Source: Pseudoips prasinana
Lineage: Eukaryota > Arthropoda > Insecta > Lepidoptera > Nolidae
Length of the DNA: 64,000 bases
Reading direction: 5' to 3'
NCBI GenBank assembly: GCA_951640165.1
Contig: OX621236.1
Span: 26,094,948 to 26,158,947, forward strand
The translations under genes were made by a program, and so were the position numbers. Of this stretch, positions 11,531 through 23,036 are shown one piece after another. Under the pieces are notes generated by a model. The model had not been told where the DNA came from. It ran no database searches and saw nothing but the letters and a program-made list of their open reading frames with translations. The number at the start of each line of letters is the position of its first letter. Position 1 is the stretch's first letter.

Positions 11531-12868
11531 TACAAATGAAAAACTGCTTAGGTTCCAGTTAAGCAGTAGCTGCAAAACTTTACTATTGCAGTACTGGTAA
11601 TTCTGATGGGACCAAGGATGACCACTTAGAAATCGGAAAGTTTATTAGTATTAAACAAAGTACTGCCTATACATTTGTTAAGAATCTTTCCGTGACTATA
11701 TAAAGAAAACTGCATAATGTGCTACTTTCATCGTTAGAAATTAGCATTCAAGTCATCGCGGTCTGTGATGTGGGAGCAAACTTGTTAACAGAAGTATGGT
11801 TACTAATAGCTAACGCGAAAGTTCCGAGCCTCTTTTGAATTTCAGTCAACATTAGAATAATGTGTGACCGTCAGCTTCTTAATAAATCTTCAAAGGCATT
11901 TCTCATTTCCGTTTATTTCCAAATACAATAAGATAGTGTTAAAAATAAACACACGGGTAGATTGTCAAGTTCGCGCGAAGCACATGGGGTGGGTATACAT
12001 TCGGTCTATTTCTGCTTCGCTGTAGTTAATACTGAGCCCATTATTTCTATTTATTTTGTTGACAACTACTGAACGTATGGTACATTTACGTAGTTCAATG
12101 AACTGGGGTACATCGAAAATACCTTGTATCTTAATTAAGTACATATTTAAAATACGAGTAAAGGTTAAACGCCTTTGATTATTGGCATTCTACTGTCTTA
12201 TAATTATTTAATTGTTTAGAAGTAACTAAGAAAATAAAGTAAAGAGCCATCAAGGATGTGTAAGATATTAAAAAAAACGAAGTACTTTTTAATTTATGAT
12301 GGTACTCAGTAATGGTGATGAGAAAACAGTAACATTGATGGGAAACGATTAGTCATAGTCATAATGGCTCTGTTGCTACTTAACATTCTAGCCCTTCGGC
12401 GTATCTATGTTGTACAGTCGACGCCACTAAAACCTCCATAAAGGGCCAAAGTCAAAGTGTATAGCCATTTTGCGGTGTCTGTACTTAATACATTATACAA
12501 AAGATACGAAAAGTATATACTTATTCACGTATACGAAAACAAAAACAGGTATGATTACCACCCAAACTAAAAACGAGTCTAACATCGTGCAGTCTCAGAG
12601 ATGAATAGACTAGAAAAACTTTATTCCTCTAAGAGATTATTAGTAATATTATAGAAAAGATACTCAGTTCAATCAATTTGCCTTAAACAACTCTGACACC
12701 AGGGTTACTATTGTCCATACGACAAAGAAGAAAAATTTTGTTGATACAGCTAATTTATATAATTAGATGTTCCAATTAATAATTTACAAATTTAAGTATC
12801 ACTTAACTTAGTTAAGCTGTACTATTAATAATAACATCTCCTTAATATTACTAACATTTTTTTTTAAA
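11531..12868. other. AT-rich noncoding DNA
   Basis: Nothing coding or repetitive was recognised in this stretch. Confidence 0.5.
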
Positions 12869-13062
12869 GACAACGCCCGCACTATGTTATCTAATCCCTG
12901 TGTTGCGGGGTATTTTATAAACATATAATAGACGGACACAAATAACATCCAGACTCAGAACAACTATTTATGGGTCAGACAAATAGTTGTCCGGCGCGGG
13001 ACTCGAACCCGCGACACGAAGCGGCGAGGCGACTGTCTTAGCCGCTGCGCCACACGTGCAGT
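12869..13062 (-). mobile_element. tRNA-derived SINE, family C
   Basis: On the minus strand the head has TGTGGCGCAGCGGCTAAGAC (A-box region), then CGCGGGTTCGAGTCCCGCGC (B box), then GACAACTATTTGTCTGACCC, and it ends GCGGGCGTTGTCTTT with A residues. Fragments of the same family occur at 20,581-20,700 (+), 24,556-24,655 (-) and 54,185-54,250 (-). The long body after the tRNA-like head and the multiple copies argue against a functional tRNA gene. Confidence 0.8.
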
Positions 13063-13442
13063 CTTTATTTATAGCAAATTTCTTATAGCTACCGATACCA
13101 ATAGAACGAACTACAATCTTAAAACAACTCCAATAACGGGTTAATATAACGTTGAGTTCGCGAGTAAATATTACATTTTTATTACTTTTGTATCGGCGGG
13201 TCAAGAGCGACCCTCGTGTCATCCCGAATTCGTCATGTCATCGAAATGTAATAATTCCCCCACAGATCGGAAAGCTATTTACAAAGAAACCGGGGACATA
13301 AGGGAAGGGGCGCATTTTCTTATGGAAACTAAGAAATTCAACCGATAGAGGGTAGCCAGAAACCTTATCTATATTTGTAAGAGATATGACTAAAACTAAT
13401 AGCATAGAAATTGGAACGAATAATAGAGTAGGAAATTAATTA

Positions 13443-13767
13443 TCTAAACTTACATATAATAAAATCGTAGAAAAGTGAAAACTGTACATTGAATATTTTT
13501 TAAAAATGATACTTGTATCGTGATCTACAATCGATATCGAAGCCAAAAATATGGTTTTTAGAATTTTTGTTTGTGTGTCTGTTTGTCTGTATGTATGTCC
13601 GGGCTAAACTCAACAAGTACTGCATGGATTTACTTAAAATTTTGCATGAATATTACTTAGAGGTCGGGTCAACATATAGGCTACATATTATCACGCTATT
13701 ACCTACGAGGGAGGAACATTGGTAATTTATAAAATATAACGCGGGTAAAACCGCGGGGCACAGCTAG
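13443..13767 (+). mobile_element. Non-autonomous Helitron-type element, copy 1
   Basis: It begins TC near 13,443 and runs through CATATAATAAAATCGTAG and CTGTATGTATGTCCGGGCTA. It ends CACAGCTAG at 13,767, directly followed by T. A 3' subterminal hairpin, CGCGG (13,740-13,744) with CCGCG (13,751-13,755), lies 12 bases before the CTAG end. A TC start, a terminal hairpin, a CTRR end and no terminal inverted repeats are the structural marks of Helitrons. No Rep/helicase frame is present. The 70-codon frame inside it is not considered a gene. Confidence 0.8.
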
Positions 13768-14690
13768 TTATTAATAAATGGAAGTAATTTTAAGGTAATA
13801 CATTTAATATAAGTAGGAATAAAATAATTATTCTGCTTTAACAAACATAGTTCAACTTTTCTCCTTCCCAGAGAATAAAAATTACAAAAATTCATAAACA
13901 ACGGAGAATTTGAGTAACAAACATGCAAAACGATAGGAAAATATACATAATTGATAACCAATCTTTTGAAGTCACATCAGTTAAAAAGCATATAATTTCC
14001 ATTTAAAACATTTATTGCAATAGATTGCCATTTTTTTTAACTAGACTTTTACAGTTAGCCAAGGAGGCTAGATTGCCAATAATGCCTCTTTGTTGTATAA
14101 ATAATCTATTTCTTTACTTACTTTGGTGTAATATTATTTTTGTTAAACTACTCAAAAGTAATAAACATTTGACTTTAATTAACTTATATATATGTCAGTA
14201 CTAAAATTCCATAGTTCTATTTCGCATAGATACAAACTAACTTTATAATCGTGTATTCGGCGTGTGTACCTACTTCCAAATACATGGTCTTAACGCGGTA
14301 CAAAATATTGTACCAGCATGTTACGTAATTTGAAGTAATATAAGATTTTTACGTAATTGATCACAATAAAATTTATCACACATTTCAATAGATTTCATAT
14401 TTACTGATTCATTTGCCCGTATATTCGATTTGTTGATTTACTTTCAAACGACTTTGGTGTTCTTTTTTATATGGTACTAAATAATTTATCATTCATGACT
14501 GTCTAAATGACATTGAAACAGATTGCATATTTCTCCACAGGCAATAAAACAGCCACATTGTATATTTACTTCAATCAACAAAAAACTGCGTGATAACTAA
14601 TAGGTTTTCGCATTACACAATACGGACCGCATAAAACATTAATTTTAATCAATCACTTACGTAATTTTTCTTTAAATAAGGAAACAAGCC
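13768..14690. other. AT-rich noncoding DNA
   Basis: No supported feature. It lies immediately downstream, in the minus direction, of the candidate ORF ending at 14,691. No clear AATAAA was found close to that stop. Confidence 0.5.
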
Positions 14691-15017
14691 TTATACTAAA
14701 TAGTGTTGAATAGTTCTCACAAATGGCCCAAACGCCTCAAGTTCATAGTTATCGTTTACACGCGAAGGTTCCACCATAACGGCGGGGTCAGTAAGGCTTA
14801 TAGGCGATTGACCGGTTGTACCGATCCAGATAATAGCAGTCACGAGTCGAACGGTAACTCCGATAATATGAGGCACGTCCTTTACTCCCGTAATGGTAAC
14901 ACCGCTTTTGATGAACGTTTTTAAAAATGTATGGAACTCAAAGCCAGTTGATAAGGGCAGACAGAAAATTAATGTATTGATAACAAATAATGTATAACAT
15001 ACAATAACCACGTACAT
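14691..15017 (-). CDS. Candidate ORF or terminal exon, unknown function
   Basis: A 108-codon minus-strand frame runs from ATG at 15,015-15,017 to a stop at 14,691. Residues 1-25 are hydrophobic and could be a signal peptide or membrane anchor. The rest (from about residue 26) has balanced composition, rich in Val, Thr and Ile, with an acidic stretch NDNYELEAFGPF near the end. The 3' two-thirds is visibly less AT-rich than its surroundings, which is what points to coding. The AT-rich 5' part may be intron, making the true feature a last exon entered somewhere near 14,930-14,960. I recognise no family. The antisense frame over the same bases looks less protein-like. Confidence 0.3.
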   Translation of the reverse strand: MYVVIVCYTLFVINTLIFCLPLSTGFEFHTFLKTFIKSGVTITGVKDVPHIIGVTVRLVTAIIWIGTTGQSPISLTDPAVMVEPSRVNDNYELEAFGPFVRTIQHYLV

Positions 15018-17211
15018 TAATAAAATATAATTTATTGGAAATTGAACCTTAGTACTTTAAGATTCTTCACTGTTACGACCTTTTTGATGTTGTCTGTCTT
15101 ATTTATCCGCTATTTGTTATCAGTATCTCATAAATCTACCTACCTAAGAATACCTACTATGCGTTTGTTTGGGTTTAAGATAGTATAATAAGTCAACATA
15201 CCGGACTTAAGTTTGGTCTTAGTCTAGACTACGACCATAAAAGTAAGTTGTAAGATAAGGTTTCTAGATAATTGGTTTATTAACTCCGTTATACAGAAAT
15301 ATTTTTTTAGTTAATTATATTACAATTAGCTGCATTTATGGGCTGGCTCTCCAATTCATACACGTGGGCAAAGATGGGTACGCTATTAACGATAAAATCT
15401 CTTGTTTATTGTAGATGGAACTTACATGTAAGTATAAAAATTAATAAATAGAACATAATTGATCTACATCGTCCCATAAAAGTACCTACTGTGTACTGAC
15501 ACATTGGCTTCGATTTCCGGTTCGCGCCAAAAAGTGCTATAGGAATTCTTCTTGGTAGTAAATCTCACAGTATACTTGAAACAGAATGTTGGCGGTATGA
15601 CATTCCCGTGACTCAAAGAACAGTACAATCTGTCCATTATGCGCTTAGCATGCACTTAGACACGGACAAAACGGATTTAGAGGGTAAAGAAATCGAGAAC
15701 GCACGTGTGTGTGTTATTATCTCCTGCTTCGTTGAATTAACTAGCAATTATCATTGTATTTTCTATTTTCTCTTCTTTCTTTAGTTAGTTTCAGTGGAGT
15801 AGAGCGCTGTATATTTTTTCCTAGATACAGCATTTTATGTGCTAAAATTAGTATTACATATCATTATGTTTTCAAAAACCATCTAAACAAACAAAAATAT
15901 AAGTATGAATATAAAAAAAATAGAAACGACATCTCATTTCATATTATGCAAGACATTTCACACGTTATTTGATGAACATTAACTCTGTTATAGCTCATAA
16001 ACTGCCTTACATTTATGAATATAAATTAAAGGTGTGAGTTAATGTGTTTCTATTTCCATTCCAATATGGAAATATTCACTTTTATCTCCTTTTAATGTAT
16101 CATCTAGAGTCATTAAATGGATTTATGAATCATATTTAGCTGTACCGAATGTTCAACTCTGTAGTCGAATCTCATTCATATCATATGATTAGTCTTCCCG
16201 TCGTTTCTGCTAATTCACAAGTCTATTCTGTAAAATATTCTTAAGGTCTCTATTTATATTTAAAAAAAAAACATTATAACACAAAAAGGCTGGTGCTAAT
16301 AGGCTGTAACGTCAAACAAATATTTTAATTAATAGTCTCAGCTACTGTTTCTTCCATTCAGCCACTGATATTTTTATTTTTAAATGAGCTTACAAAATAA
16401 AAATAACAATACTTCTTTTTCCAGAGGGCATTCTTATACTACAAATAATACAACAGCATTATCAAAGACAATGTTAGCACTATGTTCAGAAACTGCTTAA
16501 CGTGCTGCTGCTGTCATACACCATTTTTAAAATGCTCAATATATAGCTCTTCGTAAATTTTTGACACACACATTGATATAGTTATTCGTATTTAAAATAA
16601 AAATATTAGTAAAACTCATTAGCTGTATGTTTTCCAACAACATAGGTGCTCTCAATTTTGCATTTTCAAATATAAATTATTGTTTTGGTATCATCGTGCA
16701 AAATAAATCCATAGCCATAACGAGCTGCCTTCGTAACTCAGAATTGGTGTGAAAATGTATAAATTTACATTTCACTCAAACCCATGTCAGTTTGATTGCT
16801 GTGAAGTGTGCGTGCTGACAAAATAGAGGGTTACCCGTTACGTGTTTTACTTTCACTATGCATACTATTTCTCCACATTTTCTTTGGGAAACACTCTCAC
16901 CATAAACATTAAGGAAATTTGTCATTCATGTAAAATAATTTTCATAACCTTCACATTTGTATTCAGGAAATTACCCTACTTTTACGTAGCCCATTAATTC
17001 TTATTTTTTTTTATTTTAATCTTTTATTATGTCCAAACCAAAAAGTTTAGAAATCACGACCAAAACCTGATATAAAAAACCAAATTCTTTCCAAAAAGTC
17101 TATTCAGCTGAAGAATTTACAAATTTAGTCTGTTGATGCAAGTTATTTTAAACTCTATTTTTAAGGATTTAAGTGTGAAAACAAATGCACAATAACTTGC
17201 AGTAAGGTTAG
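15018..17211. other. AT-rich noncoding DNA
   Basis: No convincing gene. A 63-codon minus-strand frame at 15,464-15,655 lies in slightly less AT-rich sequence but has no recognisable domain and no nearby gene context. Confidence 0.5.
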
Positions 17212-17300
17212 GGTGGCAGTGTTTACCCACGCACAACGATCGATAGGGCGTAGAAGCCTCCGCGTGAAAATTGCAACCCGTCGTTGGAGCCACTGCCACC
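17212..17300. repeat. Inverted-repeat-bounded block, possible MITE
   Basis: GGTGGCAGTG at 17,212-17,221 and its exact inverse CACTGCCACC at 17,291-17,300 bound 69 bases that are much more GC-rich than the neighbourhood. TTA-like bases lie outside both ends (GGTTAGG on the left, TAATAG on the right). A short MITE or a regulatory stem are both possible. No second copy was seen here. Confidence 0.4.
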
Positions 17301-19371
17301 TAATAGAATTACTGGAAACGAGATGAAAGGGAATCAGTTATTTTTGGCAGAATATTGAGTTCCGGTGCTTTGATATAAAGTGGAAAAATGAAGCACACGA
17401 AAAACAGTAGAGATAAGAATGATAATACCTATATTTCCTATATGAATAAAGTAGGTATCGTAATATGAATATATACTCATATCGAGGTACCTACCTACTA
17501 ACACATTTAAAACAGTTAAATAATTATTGTGGGATACTTACTCGTAAGAATGCGGTTTTCTGTAGGATACTCATTAAGACTGAATAAGAGTAGAGAGTCT
17601 CTGTTGTTCTATTACTTCACGATTTTCGCTTTTATGGAATTGATGGTATGTTGCATATTTAATCCCATTCCGTTTACGTATAAAAGTTATTAAAAAATTA
17701 ATTATATCTATATTTGCAATTTAATAATTTAACAGATTTCACTAAACAATACAAACTACAATTTTAGGTATACAATGTAGCAATAAACGAAGAAAGGATC
17801 ACATTCCAGTTTTCACGAAAATGTTCCCATAATAAGTTTAAATTACCTATATAAATAAACAATGTAGAAAACTGTTTAGATAACAGGATAAACAACAATC
17901 TCTTCCCATACATTCATGTCAATCAGCTGAAATGATTTACATGAAAATTCAACCTCCTGTAGCTCATTCATCGGACATGAATAGTGTGGGATACTTACGG
18001 AAGTTGAATTTAGTGCCCTAATTATGTAAGATTAATTTAATGATTGTAATATAATGCAATATTGGTGTGCTATTAAACTTTCAACTTACAAACATCTGCT
18101 AATATGTTTGGTCGTAATGATAAATTATGATGTAAACACAAATGAACTGCATCCATAAGTGTTATTGCTGTTAGTTACAGAAGTTGCAATTTAGTTACAC
18201 AGATTTACGTCATAATTTAGAAGTACGTAATTTAAATATTATAGATGTTAAATAACAACCTGACTTTGACGAATTAAGTTTTATGTTTTGAAGAAATTGC
18301 TAGGTAGGTATATGATATTTTTGACTTTGTTTTCCCGGTCAATAGTACAACAACCATTTTCATAAAATTGGGATATTACTTAATTAATAAAATTGTTAAT
18401 GTATTTGTTCACCATCCATTTCAGATTTCAGTGGTATTAGCAAATTGCGAGTCAATTATACAAATAAAGTTAAAAGAAATCATTACAAATAGCAACAAAA
18501 TTATGTTGAAAAGAAACATGGTCGTGAAATGTTCTTATTGTTTTCTTAATGTACATAACCCCACGCATAATTTTGGTATATAAGAGTTTATGTTGAGATT
18601 CACAAATTAACTATATATAATTCTAGGTAAAAATTGCGACCAAATTGTATTGTCATAACAATAATCCGAGGATGTTATGATATATAGGATACTCAAATAT
18701 AATTTAAAACGGATATTACAAAAATCTCTTATATCAATTCAGGTATTTCAATTAAAATGTCATAACACAGGAAGTCAAACTTAATAACATTCTTACTGTT
18801 GATTTTTATTTTTAGGTTGGCATATCTAGTAGATATTAAGAGTTCAGTTTCTTGCCAGGTAGGAATCGGTATAGTTTACGAATACCACCCGTCTATCTTG
18901 CCAACTGGGGGACCCGCCGCCATAGATTTATTCTGCTCGCTTTATTTTGCCTCTATGTTTACTTTTTTCAAGACGTGTATAAGTTATATAATGTACCTAC
19001 TTACGGGGCTAAATCAAATGTGCAACACTTTACATATATGCTATTGTTCAAACCTGGGTTCAAAGCTTGTGTAGAGGAAATGTTGTTTTGGGACAGACTA
19101 TTACATATTATGAAATAAGAACAGTAAAAAAATAATAAAGCAAACAGGCACTCAGGTCTTGAAGTGTAATAAAATAAAAATTAGGCACTAGGTTAGGTTT
19201 TAAATTTAGCTCATTGATTCAATAGAATAATAGAATTTAATTAATCCAGTAACTGAGAAATCACTACTGTAATAACTCATAAATATTTTCTTATCCTAGC
19301 TTGAGTGAAATACATCTATTGATACTGAGTGAAAAATGAGTAATTATGAAAACTAAAGTGTATGTGGTGAA
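17301..19371. other. Noncoding DNA upstream of the candidate exon
   Basis: Mostly AT-rich. A TTTTTATTTTTAG acceptor-like tract at about 18,803-18,815 precedes a moderately GC-rich patch (18,816-19,080) with overlapping frames in two phases. It could be a 5'UTR exon of the gene starting at 19,372, but neither frame is convincing. Confidence 0.35.
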
Positions 19372-19860
19372 ATGGCAAGGAAATACATGGAACGACGGTT
19401 CTCGAAGTCCCAACGCTCTACTATACCATCCACTTTCAAAGTACCGGAGCCACACGAGTTTTACAACAAAGCCACGCCTTTCGTTCAGAGAACCTTATTA
19501 TTCGTGGCTGATGAGAATTCGGGCCCGAAGCCCAGTTGCAGTAAGACAATCGACAACGATGTTCAAGACGAACCAGCGGAACCCCCCGTTGCGACTAAAA
19601 CATCCGAGGAACAAGAAAAATCGCCCAAAAAGTCATTTTTCTTCTCCCCATCGAAATGTTGCAAGATGCATGGGCGGAGCTTTTTCCGGCTTCAAACCAG
19701 TCCCAAGAAGTCGAAAACGGAGACGAGCGAGGTAGTTACCAGTGGAAAACCGACAACACCAGCTGCAGCCAACGGGGGACTTATCAGCTACGCACCCGGA
19801 TGGTCTTTGAAGGGCGAACATCTTATGAAATGGCAGGAGTCTGGAAAAACCACTATTGAG
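19372..19860 (+). CDS. Candidate first coding exon, unknown basic Ser/Lys/Pro-rich protein
   Basis: 163 codons run open from ATG at 19,372 to GAG at 19,860, followed at once by GTACTT, a plausible splice donor leaving phase 0. The ATG has G at -3 and +4, and an in-frame TAA lies six codons upstream (19,354-19,356), so this start is well defined. The exon is markedly less AT-rich than its flanks. The product is hydrophilic. There is a basic N-terminus (residues 1-15), an acidic/Pro-rich middle (60-80) and two SPKK-like basic patches (84-87 and 110-113) around a Cys pair at 96-97. An uncharged Thr/Ala/Gly-rich stretch (125-137) follows, then a C-terminal part with Trp at 144 and 154. Most of it looks disordered. 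I do not recognise the family. Downstream exons were not found. The frame starting at 19,346 is an alternative reading of the same exon. Confidence 0.55.
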
Positions 19861-19866
19861 GTACTT
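19861..19866 (+). other. Predicted 5' splice site
   Basis: GAG/GTACTT follows codon 163 of the 19,372 exon. Beyond it the frame continues for 17 hydrophobic AT-rich codons and stops, as expected of read-through into an intron. The donor matches the consensus at GT but is not the ideal GTAAGT. Confidence 0.45.
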
Positions 19867-20065
19867 ATCTTGATATTTAATTTATTAATCTCTAACAAAA
19901 GGGGAACGGTATAAGTTTTAAGTCTGCTTGTATGTAAGCCACAGTATGCATACTTTATTATACGCTGCTATTTTTTAGTAGTAATGGACGGTGATTGCAG
20001 TTTGGGTTTTTATTTCAAAGAACTACATAAAACCATTCTTAAATAATAAAAATCTCGTGACAATT

Positions 20066-20170
20066 GACACGCTGCCAATCTGATTCCAAACTAGTCGAGT
20101 CTGTACTATGATAACAATACAACTGATAAACATACTTAGGTATATAATTCTAAATATAATATATATATAT
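20066..20170 (-). mobile_element. Family B SINE, degenerate 3' fragment
   Basis: GATTCCAAACTAGTCGAGTC, TGTACTATGATAACA and CAACTGATAAACATACTTA correspond to the 3' half of the family B SINEs in reverse orientation, with the tRNA-like head missing. It lies in the presumed intron after the 19.4 kb exon. Confidence 0.55.
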
Positions 20171-20580
20171 GTTATATGTCAATTATACCCTATTGAAACA
20201 TATCATGAAAAAGATTATATACATACATATTTATGTAAAAAATAATAAGTGTAACCTTAGAAACTTAGTATGTTTTTTGTCAAATTTAAACACGCAGCTC
20301 TAAAAAGTTTGAAAACAGAAATTGTGCATGCAAATCTGTTCGTCAGTGGTTAACTGGGTGGTAGGGGTTGGTAAGGGAGGTTGTTTTTGAGAAGAAAATG
20401 AAAATTTCAATCTAAACGCGCCCCCAGGTGATGGCGCCCACGAGTCTCGGCGCATTGTCGAAGAAAGTTTTTCAAGCAAATGCAAGTATTTAAATAAATA
20501 GAATTTCGAACTTCGATTCTTATATTTCTTTTGAGATTTACTTGCATGTTGTTCCAAGTCAAGGAAATCAATTGAGGGCA

Positions 20581-20700
20581 AGTGTGGCGCAGTGGGTAAG
20601 AATAATTCGTCGTTTTGTGTCCCGGGTTCGATTATCGCGCAGTACCCCGCGACACAGGAATTAGTTACTATGTGCGAGTGTTGTCTTGAAAAAACATCAA
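20581..20700 (+). mobile_element. Family C SINE, shortened copy
   Basis: AAGTGTGGCGCAGTGGGTAA (A-box region), CCGGGTTCGATTATCGC (decayed B box), CCCGCGACACAGGAATTAG and GAGTGTTGTCTTGAAAAAAC match the head and tail of the 12,869-13,062 element on the opposite strand. The middle is deleted. Confidence 0.65.
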
Positions 20701-20989
20701 CAAGTAGTAAGAGCTACCTTTTACTCTTAGGCTTTTTCAATTCTGGTGCATAGTCGTAAAATTACAAATAAATTGTAGATTATAAATAACTATATATATT
20801 CTAACAAAGTGAAATATCAGAAGGATATCAAGGCAGAATTAAACAGTCAGTTAATGCAGTATACAGCTTTACTATAATTATATGTTTACAGCACTATGTT
20901 TTGATTTGACTACAAAAAAGTTATTTCACGAATATTACACGAACATCATAGGTAGAATTCGGGCGTATAAAAACCGATATCGAAATAAT

Positions 20990-21229
20990 CATGGACTTTG
21001 AAAGGTTAATTTACCGCGGCGGCGAATATTGCGGGATTCATTCCAACGTTTTGGCCACAATAATAATATCAGGCGCATTAGCCGGCTCGCCACCCCCGTC
21101 TCTACCAACATTTTTCCTGTTCTCCTGTCGCCCGGAAAAGTGGGGAGATGAACACTGCGATAGCCTTTTATATCAGTGTAATGCGAGAATAATTTTCCTT
21201 TTACTGGTAACATTAAGAAAATGTCACAG
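20990..21229 (+). other. Ambiguous coding-like patch
   Basis: A 240-base stretch of raised GC has open frames on both strands: plus from ATG 20,991 (80 codons) and minus 21,213-20,989 (74 codons). The plus frame meets CACAG/GTAACG, a possible donor, at 21,229/21,230. Neither protein is recognisable. It may be a downstream exon or regulatory sequence of the 19.4 kb gene, or neither. Confidence 0.2.
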
Positions 21230-21384
21230 GTAACGTTAGACGTTTCTCTTGTTTGAGGGGGCGTTGTACTAAATATACAACAACAACTTCGACTTAAAAG
21301 ACGGGAAACAACAAGTGGGAATCTATGATTTGGACTTGGTTCCCGTAATTATACTTAGTTATTGATATTCATCTTTTGATTGGC

Positions 21385-21610
21385 ATAAAGGACAGTCAGC
21401 GGTTAGTGACCCTGAGAAGCGGTCGTGGGTTCCATTCCCACCCAGGACAAATCTTTATGCGATGAGTTTATGGGTAAAATGTCTTTATAATATGTATGTA
21501 ATTACAAATATATAAGTAAGTTTATCAGATGTTTGGTTATCATAGTACAGACTGTGCCTAGTTTGGGGTCAGATGGCAGTATGTTATTTTCCCAAGATAT
21601 TTATTATCGG
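21385..21610 (+). mobile_element. tRNA-derived SINE, family B-like
   Basis: The head reads GGTTAGTGACCCTGAGAAGC, then GTGGGTTCCATTCCCACCC (B-box region), then CAGGACAAATCTTTATGCG. The body ends with TAGTTTGGGGTCAGATGGCA, CCCAAGATATTTATTAT. The copy at 47,713-47,965 shares the order and most bases. Confidence 0.75.
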
Positions 21611-22579
21611 GATGTCTATCTCCAACATTAGGCTGTAAAGTTATCCCAACAAAACAAAGATGTGAATAATTACTCTTAAAAAAAACATGCTACTTATTTT
21701 TTTTATAACCACAGATTTATTATATATGTGTATTTTAGTTTTAGGACTTAAATTACTTAAGATTAGAGGTATAATTTGTGTACCCTTGAATTCTAGGCGA
21801 TCAAAGAAAAACTAAACGAAATTGATTGCCGACTTACGACTTACGCCGTCTTAAGAGGATTATTGTGAATCGGCATTAATGACATGAATAATAGTGTATC
21901 TTTATTTGCATAGAGTCACAGAGAATATATAATAATAATAAATTATTGAACCGTATGTTTTTTGTCGAATAAATTGCATTTCAATAAAAAATAAAACTGA
22001 AAATTTCAGACTATTCTCAATCACGCCATAAAATAAAATAAAACTGTTCGCGTACAATCGTTTATTTCTAAAACCCGTATCAATAAAACGTACACGTACA
22101 AATCTAATTTGTAGTTAACAAAAGGAGTTCAACCTGCATCTGACAATAGATTCTACGTTGCTTGTCACTGGGGTTCATTAGCAGCACGCGACACTGAGTG
22201 TTGTGGACCCCCTGAATATGTATGAGGAATCGACCCGCCTGTCACGATCCAAAGGCATTATGATACAGCTCATATCAACCTGAATGTTAATTATTGTACT
22301 TACTTATTAAATATAGAAGGGTGGGATCGTGAAAATGAGAAACTTTGATAGAGTTTTGATTAAGTAAGAAACTTTGACGGATCAACTTGCGACCAGGATA
22401 ATTATAAGTTTTGAAACCGTGACGTCATAAGTCGGTAGATTAATACAAAGTTTACCTTTTTGTTACTCCACCTTATTACACAACGATCAGCAAACAAACA
22501 TTGTGGTAGCTTGATCAATGTTTCAACTTAACTTACTTTCAGTGGTTAATCTACTGACCGTGTCTTGTTATAAGTGTAA
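21611..22579. other. AT-rich noncoding DNA
   Basis: No gene. A slightly GC-richer patch lies at about 22,130-22,265, and a CRE-type palindrome TGACGTCA at 22,420-22,427. Both are isolated and no promoter is assigned. Confidence 0.45.
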
Positions 22580-22634
22580 GTGATGCTTGCGGTATCGCAA
22601 GTGTCCATATGCTACGGCAAATAAAGGGACTGTT
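22580..22634 (+). mobile_element. LINE-tail-like fragment
   Basis: GATGCTTGCGGTATCGCAAG, then TGTCCATATGCTACGG resembles the GTTGCGAGTGTACATGGGCG part of the LINE tails at 11.2 and 55.6 kb. It also forms a CTTGCG/CGCAAG stem. The segment is short and assigned with caution. Confidence 0.3.
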
Positions 22635-22683
22635 AGTTTCTCGACTTAGTTGTTCAAATCACATCACAATAATATTAAAAAGG

Positions 22684-22832
22684 TGAAAGCTTGTGAGTGT
22701 GCATGTTTGTTACTTCTTCACGTCTAAACGGCTGGAGCGATTTTAATAAAATTTGGTATAAAGTTAGCTGACACCCTGGATTAACATTATAGGCTATTAT
22801 TTAACGCGAGTAAAACTGCGGGGCACAGCTAG
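22684..22832 (+). mobile_element. Helitron-type 3' remnant, diverged
   Basis: It ends AACGCGAGTAAAACTGCGGG, GCACAGCTAG at 22,832 followed by T, the same terminal architecture as the 13.4 kb element. The stem has decayed and the upstream body differs, including CTAAACGGCTGGAGCGATTT. It is a related subfamily or an older 5'-truncated copy. Confidence 0.65.
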
Positions 22833-22844
22833 TAAACAATTTCT

Positions 22845-23030
22845 TTCTAACTTACTTCTTATGAAAAGGACGGGGCATTTGAAAAAAAATAAGCGACACG
22901 TTAGAATTTGTCGACCAATTAATCAACCGGTGCGCAAAATTGGTCCGCGTATTAGGATCAGTTTTAGTAGTTTGACGTTTATATGTGTGCTGTGGTGAAC
23001 TCTGTTCTTTTCATAGAAGTTATATTAGAG
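22845..23030. mobile_element. GAAAAGGAC-family MITE, copy 1
   Basis: The left end has TTATGAAAAGGACGGGGCAT and the right end CTGTTCTTTTCATAGAAG then TATATTAGAG. These are inverse to one another with mismatches. The interior GGTGCGCAAAATTGGTCCGC, TATTAGGATCAG, TAGTAGTTTGACGTTTATAT is shared with 32,395-32,600. Two copies with inverted ends define a short non-autonomous DNA element. The SINE at 23,037 sits directly at its right border. Confidence 0.65.
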
Positions 23031-23036
23031 ACATTG

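Noticed and set aside
18799..19118. Plus-strand frames of 91 and 88 codons as host exons
   Set aside because: Two overlapping phases are equally open, one needing a TTG start, and neither protein looks structured. A 5'UTR exon remains possible.
20300..20581. 93-codon minus-strand ORF with a GC-richer middle
   Set aside because: It has no recognisable domain and no splice context, and its ends are AT-driven.
22420..22427. CRE-type TGACGTCA as a promoter element
   Set aside because: An 8-bp palindrome is expected by chance in 64 kb and nothing around it looks like a start site. The one at 28,246 is treated the same way.
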